Shown here one piece after another: positions 1 to 9,300 of a stretch of 64,000 bases of DNA. Numbering within the stretch: position 1 is the stretch's first letter; every line of letters begins with the position of its first letter. This DNA comes from Desulfovibrionaceae bacterium. GTDB lineage: Bacteria; Desulfobacterota; Desulfovibrionia; Desulfovibrionales; Desulfovibrionaceae. Where the stretch lies: positions 1 through 64,000 of the forward strand of contig WSYE01000010.1 of assembly GCA_009773665.1 (NCBI GenBank), in the 5' to 3' direction. A program made the position numbers and the translations under genes. The notes beneath the pieces were generated by a model that did no database searches, was not told the origin of the DNA, and was given only the letters and a program-made list of their open reading frames with translations.

Positions 1-37
1 GCTTCTGCCGCCAGGGTTTGCGTAAGAAAACGCTCAT
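1..37 (-). CDS. Start of a phage gene, cut by the window edge
   Basis: An ATG at 37 (minus strand) directly follows the TAA stop of the next gene (38-40). It opens a frame reading MSVFLRKPWRQK before the window ends. The gene would be the next member of the late tail-fibre operon. Nothing can be said about its function. Confidence 0.45.
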   Translation of the reverse strand, partial: MSVFLRKPWRQK

Positions 38-550
38 TTACACGGCCTGAAGCAGAACACCCTGATAGTGAGCAAAGCACCCAGACGCCAGCGTCAGGCC
101 CGTCTTGTTGGTGACAACGATGCCCCACTTGGCGGGCAGGATGCCGCCAAATGCGGGAGCCACGGCCATGAGCCTGGACACGTAGGTGTAGGCGTTGCTG
201 GCGTTTGTCGGGCAAGCCACGGTTCCAAGGAAGGTCAAGTTGGTTGTGCTGGGGAGGACCACCGCGCCGTCTGTGCCGTCAATAGGGTCGGACCCGATTC
301 CAGAAGTCCAGTCCGGGTACGTTGGCGTGGTGGTGTAATCCACCATGCCGTAAGCGTAGACCTCACAAACAGCAGTAGCCAGGGCTGTCCCGGCAGGCAC
401 GTTGATGGACACTTGCACAAGCGCATCGGTGTACAGGTCTGTGGTGTTGTCAATGACCGTGGACTGCCGGGAGGAGTTGTTCGTCAGGCTGTCCAGAGTG
501 ATGGTGATGGCCTGGGCCTCGGTCCCGTACTTGGTTTTGATGTCGGCCAT
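38..550 (-). CDS. Hypothetical phage tail-region protein (170 aa)
   Basis: The product is rich in Thr, Ser, Ala and Val with few charged residues, which suggests an all-beta virion or fibre-associated protein. No signal peptide, membrane segment or catalytic motif is seen. The gene is the last complete one of the minus-strand tail cluster in the window, one base from its upstream neighbour (552-992). The context of LamG and DUF4376 proteins upstream suggests a role at the distal tail or in host contact, but this is inferred from position only. I do not recognise the family. Confidence 0.7.
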   Translation of the reverse strand: MADIKTKYGTEAQAITITLDSLTNNSSRQSTVIDNTTDLYTDALVQVSINVPAGTALATAVCEVYAYGMVDYTTTPTYPDWTSGIGSDPIDGTDGAVVLPSTTNLTFLGTVACPTNASNAYTYVSRLMAVAPAFGGILPAKWGIVVTNKTGLTLASGCFAHYQGVLLQAV

Positions 551-551
551 A

Positions 552-992
552 TTACCCCCTCAACGCCTTGGCGATTTGTTCGTGCGACACAGCCCCAAGC
601 CCTAACTGCTCCGCACGGGAACCGCCGCGCTTGCCCATAGCCTGGATGGCGTCCACGGTGTTCTGCGACAGCACGCCCTGCAAGAGCAGCGCGGCCATCA
701 TCCCTTGCACCACGGGCAGCGTCAGATCGACGTGCACATAGTCAGGGTCGGACAGGTACATGACGGCGGACTGCGCCTCCGGGGAGGTCGCTGCCTTGAG
801 AGCCAGCATCTCACCCGTGCCAAAAAACAGGGTCTTGATGGTGGAACGCTCCACAAGGCGGTCAATCTGAATGGACTCGCGCACCTCGTTGAGCATGTCC
901 GCCAGGGCGCTATCCGCACCGGACGCGATATGGGCCGCGTAGCCCAGCCCCAGCGGGTCGGTGGTGAGTTCTGTTCGTAAAATCTCGTTCAT
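552..992 (-). CDS. Hypothetical phage protein (146 aa)
   Basis: The start is placed at 992, which gives an ATGA overlap with the upstream gene's stop; a Met seven codons upstream is also open but lacks this coupling. The first 50 residues are mostly helical with a conserved-looking DPLGLGYA segment. Such short proteins with a DPxGxGY N-terminus occur in tail regions of many siphophages, but I cannot name a function. The C-terminal 40 residues are Gln/Ala/Gly rich. It is transcribed with the tail-fibre genes. Confidence 0.65.
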   Translation of the reverse strand: MNEILRTELTTDPLGLGYAAHIASGADSALADMLNEVRESIQIDRLVERSTIKTLFFGTGEMLALKAATSPEAQSAVMYLSDPDYVHVDLTLPVVQGMMAALLLQGVLSQNTVDAIQAMGKRGGSRAEQLGLGAVSHEQIAKALRG

Positions 993-1171
993 GGCATCCT
1001 CCGCAGCCCGCACATAGCGAGCGCTTCCCGTATCGTCCTGGCCAGCAGCGTGGCCGCCGTGTCGCCCTCACGCAGATCGTCAGGCCGGGAGCGCCTCAGA
1101 CGCTGGGAGATGGCCGCAGACACCTGCGGCCAAAGCTCCCGAGCACGATCTATGGCGGCCTGACGGTCCAT
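989..1171 (-). CDS. Small hypothetical phage protein (60 aa)
   Basis: This short basic protein (many Arg) has a single predicted helix and no recognisable domain. Its start shares one base with the stop of the upstream gene (TAATG) and its stop overlaps the start of the downstream gene (ATGA). The tight coupling on both sides is the main argument that it is translated. Confidence 0.55.
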   Translation of the reverse strand: MDRQAAIDRARELWPQVSAAISQRLRRSRPDDLREGDTAATLLARTIREALAMCGLRRMP

Positions 1172-1650
1172 TATTCCTGGGTGAATTTCGGCGTTACGCG
1201 CTGCACGTCGCCGTTGTTCGCCGGGGTGAAAGCGGTGATCCGCTCGGCCCAGTAGACCTTGCCCGATGTCGCTCCCACCACGTAATACCCGTAAATCGTG
1301 GCCCCGGAGGTCAGCGCGCCCGTGAACGTCCAGGACTGCTGGGGATAGACTGCCTCAGTTGGTGCGCCCGGCGTGACGGTCCAGCTCGCGCCCGTGAGGT
1401 TGATGGCTGCATAGCCGCCGCCCGCCGCCTCGGTGTAGGTCGCGGAGGTGTCCCCCTCGGCGGGCGTGGTGTTGCTGGTGAAAAGCTTAAGGGTCAGCGT
1501 TTCGGCGCTGGCCTTTCCCAGTACCACGGAAAGCGCCTGCGCTTCGCCCTCGTTGGGCATGAGCAGCGCGGCGTTGGACGGGGAAGGGGTGAAGCTGGCC
1601 AGCAGTGCCAGGATAAGCAGCAGCGAGGCGAGGCGTTTGAACAGGTTCAT
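1171..1650 (-). CDS. Phage tail-region protein with a signal peptide (159 aa)
   Basis: The first 27 residues form a classical Sec signal (MNLFKR, then a Leu/Ala core, then SPSNA before ALLMPNEGE). The remainder resembles a common phage family beginning with (L/M)PNxGExxAL and containing GASWTVTPGAP, YPQQSWTF and VYWAERI motifs. Members of that family that I know of lack an export signal. The protein may therefore be exported to the periplasm in infected cells or lysogens, or the hydrophobic N-terminus may serve assembly. A strong SD (GGAGAT) lies upstream of the ATG at 1650. It sits between the fibre-assembly-like gene and small late genes. Confidence 0.75.
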   Translation of the reverse strand: MNLFKRLASLLLILALLASFTPSPSNAALLMPNEGEAQALSVVLGKASAETLTLKLFTSNTTPAEGDTSATYTEAAGGGYAAINLTGASWTVTPGAPTEAVYPQQSWTFTGALTSGATIYGYYVVGATSGKVYWAERITAFTPANNGDVQRVTPKFTQE

Positions 1651-1668
1651 TGGTATCTCCTTTGATGG

Positions 1669-2154
1669 CTAGGCGGGCCAGCCGGTTGTGATATCGTATT
1701 CTTCGCCGCGCTCCAGCTTGCCTTTCAGATAGCTGGCGTGCTGGTGCAGCGCGTCGGTCCACAGGAGGATTTCTCCAGCCAGCGAGAGCAACGACGCCTG
1801 GGTGTGCGTCCTGGGGAGATTGTCCGCGTCGGTCCACACGATCCCCTCGGATGGGATCGCAGCGGACATGACCACGGCCCCGGTGAGACGCGCGCGCGAC
1901 CGTTCGTCCACGTCGTAGCGGTGGCCGTGAGTGTCTGTGAAAATGCCGAATTCCAGCGCATCGCGCCTAGCGTTGATGGCTGCGCGGGCTGCAATTAACG
2001 TCAGGACAGGCTGAGGCGTGGACGGCAGCACCTCGGGGGAGTTCCCTACGTCCAGCCACGCGACATATCCCTGATGCTCCGGGCTCACCTCTCGGTATTC
2101 CACGCCCTCGCGGAACTCTAAAACAGCGCCGTCTCTGATTTTATATTCGTGCAT
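1669..2154 (-). CDS. DUF4376-like tail fibre assembly protein (161 aa)
   Basis: The start at 2154 has an ideal AGGAGG six bases upstream; a longer frame upstream overlaps the LamG gene and is rejected. After a variable N-terminus the protein carries the DUF4376 pattern: RRDALEFGIF, then a HxYDVDE strand, SRARLTGA, GIVWTDADN and a C-terminal helical segment. Proteins of this kind sit next to tail fibres in many phages, often as fibre or chaperone-like partners. That matches its position directly downstream of the LamG-domain protein. Confidence 0.75.
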   Translation of the reverse strand: MHEYKIRDGAVLEFREGVEYREVSPEHQGYVAWLDVGNSPEVLPSTPQPVLTLIAARAAINARRDALEFGIFTDTHGHRYDVDERSRARLTGAVVMSAAIPSEGIVWTDADNLPRTHTQASLLSLAGEILLWTDALHQHASYLKGKLERGEEYDITTGWPA

Positions 2155-2162
2155 GAGTCCTC

Positions 2163-2807
2163 CTAAAACTGCCGTGTCGGCGGGGTGAATGGACGCGTCC
2201 AGACCGCACGTTCGTGGACGCGCAGGTGTGCGACAATGCCGTTTAATTTGCTGTTGGCTCCGTCCCAGCCAAACGTAAGTGCGGCGTCGGATCGTCCTAC
2301 GCTGTTGGTAATGCTGCCGGATGCCACGGGGACTCCCGCGTGGTAGAGGGTCAACACACCGGACCGCATGACGGCGGCCAGATGCAGCCATGTCGTAGCG
2401 GCAAAAGGGGATGCGCTTGCGCTCACGGACTGGAGGCCCGTCCCCCCGGAGGCGTATGACCTGAACCTCAAATAGCCGTCGCCCGCCGTTAGATGCCAAT
2501 TGTCTGCCCCGGAGCCATATGAACAGGCCAAAATAGCAGCCTCGCTAGCATTGGCGCGGTGGTAATATTCACACTCGATGGTCCAGTCCTTCGTACCCCA
2601 CAGCCAGTCTGCGGAGGCAGGGACGCTGCCGTACTCGGCTCCGGTAAAGTTTATGGCCTCCCCTCCAATGCTGCCCTGCCCCATCACATACGCAGCCGTT
2701 CCGGAGATGGTGCGTGCGTATGGAGACGAGTCCACCACCCCGCCCGAGGGGCGGATATTTAAGAGGCATTGCGAATTGTTTTTTGGTCCTTGCGATTGGA
2801 GCAGCAT
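2163..2807 (-). CDS. LamG/ConA-like lectin-domain tail protein (214 aa)
   Basis: Residues about 25-205 follow the concanavalin A-like LamG_3 pattern: VDSSPYARTISG, a GGEAINFTG strand, DWTIECEYYHRA, WLHLAAVMRSGVLTLYHAGVPV and AHLRVHERAVWT. Such domains in phage tails bind carbohydrate or surface polymers, so receptor binding is the likely role. There is no signal peptide. The gap to the upstream fibre gene is two bases. The protein is shorter than a full fibre and may be a tip or accessory subunit. Confidence 0.8.
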   Translation of the reverse strand: MLLQSQGPKNNSQCLLNIRPSGGVVDSSPYARTISGTAAYVMGQGSIGGEAINFTGAEYGSVPASADWLWGTKDWTIECEYYHRANASEAAILACSYGSGADNWHLTAGDGYLRFRSYASGGTGLQSVSASASPFAATTWLHLAAVMRSGVLTLYHAGVPVASGSITNSVGRSDAALTFGWDGANSKLNGIVAHLRVHERAVWTRPFTPPTRQF

Positions 2808-2809
2808 AC

Positions 2810-3970
2810 CTACTCCAGCACAAAGACCGCGATCACGGTCAGGTCGCGGGCGTTGTCGCTGGTCCCGTTGGCGTCAACAGCCACTTCCAGGGTCTCGCCC
2901 CATGTAATGTCGTAGTTGGCCGCCGAGATATCCACGGCGGTTTCCACCCATGCGGAATCATTGACGGCCAAGCCCGCGTTGCTGTTACTGGTTGACACTG
3001 CGGACCCAGCACAGGACACGTTGACGCGGGGCTGGGCCGCCCCGGAGTCATCCACCAGCGGGCGCACGGAGAAGTGTACACAGTACGCCCTGCCGTGACT
3101 CCAGAGGTAGCGGGCCAGGAGGTCGTGCTCGATGAGCGCGGAGTCTGCTGCGTCCGCGAAGTAGCCGTTGAAGCTGAACGTCTCCTGAATCACGCGGCTC
3201 ATGTCCCCGTAGGCTAGTGCGTCGACGGTGGCCGGGAGCGCAGGCCCTGCCACGGTCACGGCTCCCGCGCTGTAGGCCGTGACGATGTGATAGGTGTACG
3301 TGCTGCCGGACAGGGCGCGCAGGGGGCGTCCAGGGCGGAAAAGGGCTTGGTTGGCGGTGTTGTTCGTGACGGTGCCGGAGCCTGCGCCCGTGCGCGAGAA
3401 TGCGGTGGTGGCTTTCCAATCCGCAGGGGGAACCCAGCTTTCGTCTAGCGCTCCGCCCGCCCCGGCGATGGGGATAGAGTTCGCGGCAGCCGTCAAGCTC
3501 GTGGGGATTTTCGGCGCGTACTTGGGGTCGAGCCCAAGCACGGCCTGGGTGAGCCCGGTGTCCACGGTGATGCCCGTGACGGTGACTTCCGTGCGGTCCG
3601 CACCACTGTTGTAGGTGGCGCTGGCCACGTAGCCGACGCCACTGGACGTCTGGGCCAGCACCACGGCGCGGTTAGCCGGATAATCGGCGGCCTTGTTGCC
3701 CGTCTCGTAGAACGACGCGGAAGTGAGGCGCACGACGGTGCGGGGGGTCAAGGACCCTATCAGAATGGCGGCAGCGGTCGCGCCCATTTGCTCGGTCAGC
3801 GCAGCCGCGTCCGCCATCATGGCGTCGTAGAGCAGCCGGTGGCCGTCCTCATAAAGGCCCCGGTTAGTGGCAGCGTCATACGGGACCATCTGGTATGTTC
3901 CGGCGAGGACGCGCTCCAACGGCGTAAGGGCCTTCTGGGCCTCGGTCAGGTTGCGGTAAGAGTCAGCCAT
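2810..3970 (-). CDS. Phage tail fibre/minor tail protein (386 aa)
   Basis: The start at 3970 shares a base with the stop of the upstream gene (TAATG); the in-frame extension upstream is non-coding. The first 60 residues are helical (SYRNLTEAQKALTPLERV). The remainder is a series of beta-rich, Thr/Ser/Ala-rich segments, with a final region resembling a jelly-roll (YDITWGETLEVAVDANG). The order hub, this protein, LamG protein suggests a distal tail or fibre component. No close family is recognised. Confidence 0.7.
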   Translation of the reverse strand: MADSYRNLTEAQKALTPLERVLAGTYQMVPYDAATNRGLYEDGHRLLYDAMMADAAALTEQMGATAAAILIGSLTPRTVVRLTSASFYETGNKAADYPANRAVVLAQTSSGVGYVASATYNSGADRTEVTVTGITVDTGLTQAVLGLDPKYAPKIPTSLTAAANSIPIAGAGGALDESWVPPADWKATTAFSRTGAGSGTVTNNTANQALFRPGRPLRALSGSTYTYHIVTAYSAGAVTVAGPALPATVDALAYGDMSRVIQETFSFNGYFADAADSALIEHDLLARYLWSHGRAYCVHFSVRPLVDDSGAAQPRVNVSCAGSAVSTSNSNAGLAVNDSAWVETAVDISAANYDITWGETLEVAVDANGTSDNARDLTVIAVFVLE

Positions 3971-4842
3971 TACAAGGCCTCCTGGATTTCGATGGTGTTC
4001 CACGACTGGCGCAGGTAGGTTTGCCAGGTCATGCGCGAGAGCGCGGCGAAGTTGGCGCGGAAGCTGAACAAATGCCGATATTGATTGTCCTGCGGCATGA
4101 GCGACACGAAGAACTCCCGATCCAGCCCAAGGAGTCGCTTGGCCTCCAGGAACACGGCGTAAGCCTCATCCTGCGGCATGTACTGGATCTGGAGCCCAGC
4201 CACCCGGAAGGGGTCGGACGTGTCGAAGAATTTCACGCCGCCCTTGGACTTGGTGAACGTGGTGTCCGACGCCCACCCGAAGTTGGAGCCATAGAGGAAG
4301 TTGACCGTGAGTTGCGCCACCGGCGCAAGCATTGCCTGCCCCACGTCAATGTGGCCGTCCGTGTTGTCCACATCGTTGATCTCGATGCGCCACCACTTGG
4401 TGAACTTCGGGGCAGGGAGAATCGTGAAGAAGTTGCGCGGGAAGCGGTCCAGGTTGCGCGCCGTGGGCTTTCCGCTCAGCCAGTTTGAGGCCTCGGGCGG
4501 GAGCGAAGCCGTGGGGGCGTAGGCCGGGACCATCTCCAACCAGGCCGTCTCGGCTCCGGGATAGAGCGTGGTCCGCTCGGAGTCGGAGTATCCCGTGATG
4601 CGCACCAGGGCATTGGCGCTGCACGTGTGGCCCATCAGGCCCACAAACTGCACCTGCTCGTCGCGCTCCAGAGTCACGTCAATCACGGTGGACGCCAGGG
4701 ACACGTCCGTGGACCGAGCCACCTCGGCCAGGATGCGCCCGGCGAGGTTCGAAGCTGGCAGTTCAGACAGCCAAGACCCGCCGCCGAACGTGGCGCCCCA
4801 GCCATAGTTGTAGGGGGTGAAAAGCATCTTCGCGTTAAGCAT
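3970..4842 (-). CDS. Minor tail protein (290 aa)
   Basis: The start is placed at 4842 (MLNAKMLF...), overlapping the upstream hub gene by eight bases; the longer frame runs antisense-like through the hub gene. The product is a soluble, aromatic-rich beta protein with WWRIEINDVDN and FNYGSNFGW-like segments, typical of distal-tail or baseplate proteins. It lies directly downstream of the hub-like gene. By synteny with other long-tailed phages this is where distal tail proteins are encoded. The assignment is positional. Confidence 0.7.
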   Translation of the reverse strand: MLNAKMLFTPYNYGWGATFGGGSWLSELPASNLAGRILAEVARSTDVSLASTVIDVTLERDEQVQFVGLMGHTCSANALVRITGYSDSERTTLYPGAETAWLEMVPAYAPTASLPPEASNWLSGKPTARNLDRFPRNFFTILPAPKFTKWWRIEINDVDNTDGHIDVGQAMLAPVAQLTVNFLYGSNFGWASDTTFTKSKGGVKFFDTSDPFRVAGLQIQYMPQDEAYAVFLEAKRLLGLDREFFVSLMPQDNQYRHLFSFRANFAALSRMTWQTYLRQSWNTIEIQEAL

Positions 4843-6376
4843 AAACGGTGACCTCCGTGCGGCTCTTGGCGGGCAGTTCTTCCAGGCCGGACACCACGCA
4901 GGGCGTTCCGGATAGCCCCTGACGGCGGGAGGTGAGCGCGACAACGTCGCCAAGTTCCAGCGCGGCCGCGTAGGCCGGATCGAGCGTGAAGCGGAAGGAC
5001 CGACGCGGGCTGGCCCGGAACGCGGCCCGGCGCTGCGCCTCAGCCAGGGCGTCGGCGCGCACGGTGAACAGGCTCTCGAACTCCACCTGTTCGGCCAGCG
5101 GGTGCCGGGCGGTCACGGTGGCGTCGGGCTGTCCGTCCGTGGTGCTGGTGGCCGTGCGGTACTCTTCAGCCAGCCAGGCACGACGGTCTGCGCTGACCAC
5201 GGCGGCCACGTCGTTGTCCTTCATGGGCGTCCAGTTCTTGCCGAATTTGCAGGTCACCAGACCCCAGGGAGCGCCGGTGATGTCGTCGGTGACGCGCTCC
5301 AGATCCTGGTGGTAGGTGTCGGTGATGGTGAGCACGGGCGTGCCGGACGGGGCCACGATGCGCCCGAAGTGCATAACGCCCAGGCGATCCGGGCAGTACC
5401 AAGCCCAGGGCCCCGCGCAGAGCGCGTCCAGGATAGCGCGGACCTTGGCCCCGGAGTCGTCGTAGCTGCCGATGACGGCTGGCGTGTCCGTGGCAAGATC
5501 GTTCAGGGAGGCGGCGGACCAATCCGCACCGGCGGACCATCCTCGGATCGTCAGCACTCGCCCGATGATCCCGGCCAGGGTGTCCACGTAGCCACCCTGC
5601 GAGTCGCCCAGCACGTCGGCGGTGATCTTGGTGCCTGCGGTGGTGTTCGCCCTGAATAGGCCCAGGGCGAGGCAGGTGCGGTAGTGCCCGCTGGCGATAG
5701 ATGCAGCGGCCAGGGCTGCGGCGTCCACGTTGTCACCATCGAGGGTGAGCGCGGCCCCGTTGGAGTAGACCGCAGGAATGGCCTGCACGGCGCGGTAGCT
5801 CACCTGATAGATGACGCTGGAGGAGTTCACGAAGACCGGCGAGACGTTGGGACAGACGCCCAGGGCAAGGGGCTTGAACTTGCCCTTGAGGTCGTCCTTG
5901 CCTTCCACGCCCGTGGCTCCGGAATCGGTTCCGGCGTATTTGGGGATGGGCAGCGGCTGGTCGAGTTCCTTCTGGCGGTCGCGGATGTTCAGCGTCATGG
6001 ACTTCCAGGAGAACTCCACGGACTCGATCACGCCTCGGAACACCGGCACGAACTGCGCGAGGCTTTGTCCAGACTCCCCGGCCAGCACCTGTACGGCCTG
6101 GCCGTCCAGGCCCCAATCCTGATAGTCGTAGAGATCCAGGTGGCCATCATCGTTGGTGAGCTCGATCTCGCCAGCGCCCACGCGCGAGGCCCCGGCGTCG
6201 TTTCCGCCGAAGAGTTCCCGCGTGAAATGATAGGCAACGTTCACGCCCGGCTTCCACACGGCGTTGGCCGGGGTGTCCGTGGGAGAGGAAACAAATCCAG
6301 CACCCGAGCAGAAGCGCAGCGTGGTCGGTGTGGTGGAGCCCGGCGGCAGGGCGGTGATGTTGATGAGGTGGATCAT
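4835..6376 (-). CDS. Tail hub-like / baseplate protein (513 aa)
   Basis: This is the first gene after the tape measure, overlapping it by four bases (ATGA at 6373-6376), as is usual for hub or tail-tip proteins. The C-terminal half contains YHQDLERVTDDITGAPWG and a RSFRFTLDPAYAAALELGD segment. These resemble phage proteins in which a tail-hub fold binds the end of the tail tube. No peptidase or lysozyme motif is seen. The hub role is inferred from order and length. Confidence 0.7.
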   Translation of the reverse strand: MIHLINITALPPGSTTPTTLRFCSGAGFVSSPTDTPANAVWKPGVNVAYHFTRELFGGNDAGASRVGAGEIELTNDDGHLDLYDYQDWGLDGQAVQVLAGESGQSLAQFVPVFRGVIESVEFSWKSMTLNIRDRQKELDQPLPIPKYAGTDSGATGVEGKDDLKGKFKPLALGVCPNVSPVFVNSSSVIYQVSYRAVQAIPAVYSNGAALTLDGDNVDAAALAAASIASGHYRTCLALGLFRANTTAGTKITADVLGDSQGGYVDTLAGIIGRVLTIRGWSAGADWSAASLNDLATDTPAVIGSYDDSGAKVRAILDALCAGPWAWYCPDRLGVMHFGRIVAPSGTPVLTITDTYHQDLERVTDDITGAPWGLVTCKFGKNWTPMKDNDVAAVVSADRRAWLAEEYRTATSTTDGQPDATVTARHPLAEQVEFESLFTVRADALAEAQRRAAFRASPRRSFRFTLDPAYAAALELGDVVALTSRRQGLSGTPCVVSGLEELPAKSRTEVTVYA

Positions 6377-9300
6377 GCGCCCGCCGCCTTGAATCCGTTC
6401 ACTTTGACCACCCGCGTCAGCTTTTCAACCGCCGCGCCGGTGCCGCCGCCGTCCTGGAGCACGTTAAGGATGTCCACCAGCACGGAGCCCACAGCGTCCA
6501 TCTTGGCTTCCAAGGCCGACGTATCGCCACCCTGACCACCACCCGCCAGCATGGACCGGCTCTGCTTGTTGTTGAACACCTTCACCGGGGAGGCGGAGTA
6601 CATCAGTTCACCGGAGCGCGAGGACAGGGGGTCATCCCCGGCCACGAACCATCCACCCTTGGTGGTGCCGCCCTCGGCAAACGCCGGGACGCTCCAGCCC
6701 ATGTTGCGCATCAGGTCGGCGTAGCCCTGGCCGTCGGAGGACGCGGAACCGGCATACGGCGACGAGGCAGCCGCGCTGTCAGCCGCAACCGCGCTGGCCG
6801 CCCACTGGGGAATGCTCACGGACTGTTGCGCCGCGTTGGCGCTCTGGATGGCTCCGCCGATGGCCTGGGAGACATTGTTGACCGCCGCGACCACGTCGCC
6901 CAGGCCGCTGTTGATGGTGTTCAGGGCCGTAATCTGCGCATTGTTCTGTTCGATCTGGAAATTCAGGCTGGCCACCTGCTGGTCGGCTGCGGAAACCTGC
7001 GAACCAGCCAGGGAGGTCAACTGATCAATCGTGGCGCTGGTGGAATCGAAGATTGCGTAATAGTCCGCCGTGGCCCCGAAGAAATCCAGGGAACTGGAAA
7101 GGTAGTCCTTGGTGGCCTGATCGATGTCGGCTAGGTGGTCCGTGGACTTGTTGTTGGCCTCGCTGGTCAGGCTGTCCAGGCGGGTCTTGGCCGCGTACAT
7201 CTTCTGCTCAGGAGAGAGCGTGGACAGGTTGGCATCCATCAGCAGGGATTGCTTCAGGCGCACCATTTGATCGCCGAAGCCCTTCCACGCGCTGGACACC
7301 TGCTGGATGACGCTGATCTGCGCCTGGAGCGTCGAGGTCTGGGTTTGCAGAGCCTCGATGTCCTTCTGCTGCCACGCGGCCTTGACCTGTTCCCACTGCT
7401 CCATGCGCGCCGACGCCGTGACCCAGGCGGCCATGCGGTCGGGGTCCATGCCGGACTCCATCGCCTGCCGGAACTTGGGCCAGAAGTTCTCGATGGTGAC
7501 TTCAGCGTTCCCGATCTCGGCGATGGCCCGTCCGGTGGCCGTGGCCGTGCCGGTGAGGCTGCGCTCCATCTGCTCCTGCGCGCTGTAGCCGTAGGTGTTC
7601 AGCCGGGAGAGCGCCGCCGCGAATGCATCCGCGCCGCCTGCGGCCTCCATGAGGCGCGAGGCGTAGTCTGCGGCCACGATGCGGTCCATGCCCGCCGCCA
7701 CCTGCTCCAGGCCGAATCCGGTGGAGATGGCAAGATTCTCCATGGTGGAGAAGGTGGAGTCCAGGCGGGTGAGCGTGTCGATGTACGCCTCGCCGTCCTT
7801 GGTGACCGCCTTGATGGCGTCCAGCATGCCCAGCTGCGCGAGGGTGTGTTCCGCTTCGGCGTTAGCGACGTTGCGGTAGACCTCGGCGTCCATGCCGTCC
7901 GGGATCGGGATGGCCGGGAAGTTGAAAGAAGACTTGGCGTTGGTGAGTTCGGATTCGCTCACGCCCACGGCCTTGGTGAAGCCGTCCAACCCCTTGGTGG
8001 CGGCTGCCCAGGCGGCGTCCTGCTGCGCGGCCATCTCCGGGGAAGCCAGACCGAAGATGGACTTGTGCGAAGTGGAGGAGGAGCCGAACGCGCCGGACGA
8101 TGTGGTCTTTATGACGCCGTAACTGGCGTTGGTGTTCTCGCCGCCAGCAATCATAATCGCGGACTTGCTGGCGTTGGGGACGGTCCACTCTGACTTTTCA
8201 GTATTGCCCTGAGTGAGCCCCACGGCCAGGGCAGCCGGGATAGCCACCAGCGCGCCTACGCCTGTAGCCGCAAGCGCGCCCAGGCTAGCCATACCTGCGA
8301 CGGTTCCGCCAATCAGGCCAGCCCCTGCGCCCACGTAGGACGCCATCGGGTTGTCAGGCCGGATAAATCCGCCCGCCATGTAGCCGATGCCGCCAGCCGC
8401 CGCACCCGCACCGAGCGCGCCCAAGGTGGTGAGGGACGAGCTACCCGGAACGCCAGCGTTCGCCAGTTGCACGGAAGGCCCAACGAAGTTCGCGCCCTGG
8501 GCCGCCTCGGAGGCCAGGGAAGCCGCTCCAGCAGCACCGGGGCCTGAAAACATGCCGTATGCGTCCTTGGCGTAACCGCCGTATTTCATGGCCCCTTCCA
8601 GGCTGAAGCCATTCGAACCGGACGTAACCTCTCCAGTGAATCCGCCCGCGCCTGCGCCAAGGCTTCCGGACGTGCCCATGATCTGGCCCATGATGGGGAC
8701 CACGATGTACTTGTTCGCCGCGATCCGCGCCATCTCGGTCAGCCAGTTGGCAAACACCTGTTTGAGTTGCGCCAAAAGCTGCTGGGTGTAGTCTTCGATG
8801 GTCTTGAGCTTCCCGGTGAGTAGGTCGCCGAAGCCCTGGCCCATGGCCCAGGTGAAAGACTCCATCACGCCGTCGAAAAGTTCGATGGTGGCGTCGGCGG
8901 TCTTCTCCCAGACCTCCAACTGCTGCGCTGCGGCGTCCTTGTAGAGCCCGTATTGCAGCGCCAGCCGGTCGGAGAGGTAGCCGCCGAAGGAGTCCTCGTA
9001 GCCGAGGCGGGCCTTCAGCCTGTCCTCGTCGATCTTGGACATCTTCTGCGACATGACGGCGGCGCGGGTCTGCTCGCTGACGCCCTGCTGCTGAAGGTAG
9101 GCGTCCAGCTTGGTGAGGCCGTTCTTGCGGCGAGCCCAATACGCTTCGTCAAGCTGGGCCACGTCGCCCAGGGTCTTTTCGCGGAGGTCCACTTCCTTCA
9201 GCTGGTAGAGCTGATTGATGCGAGAAATCTCTTCTTGGTTGCCCCCGGCCAGCTTGACGGCGTCCAGCCATTCGGCGGCGAGTTGCTTTTTGTCCCCGGT

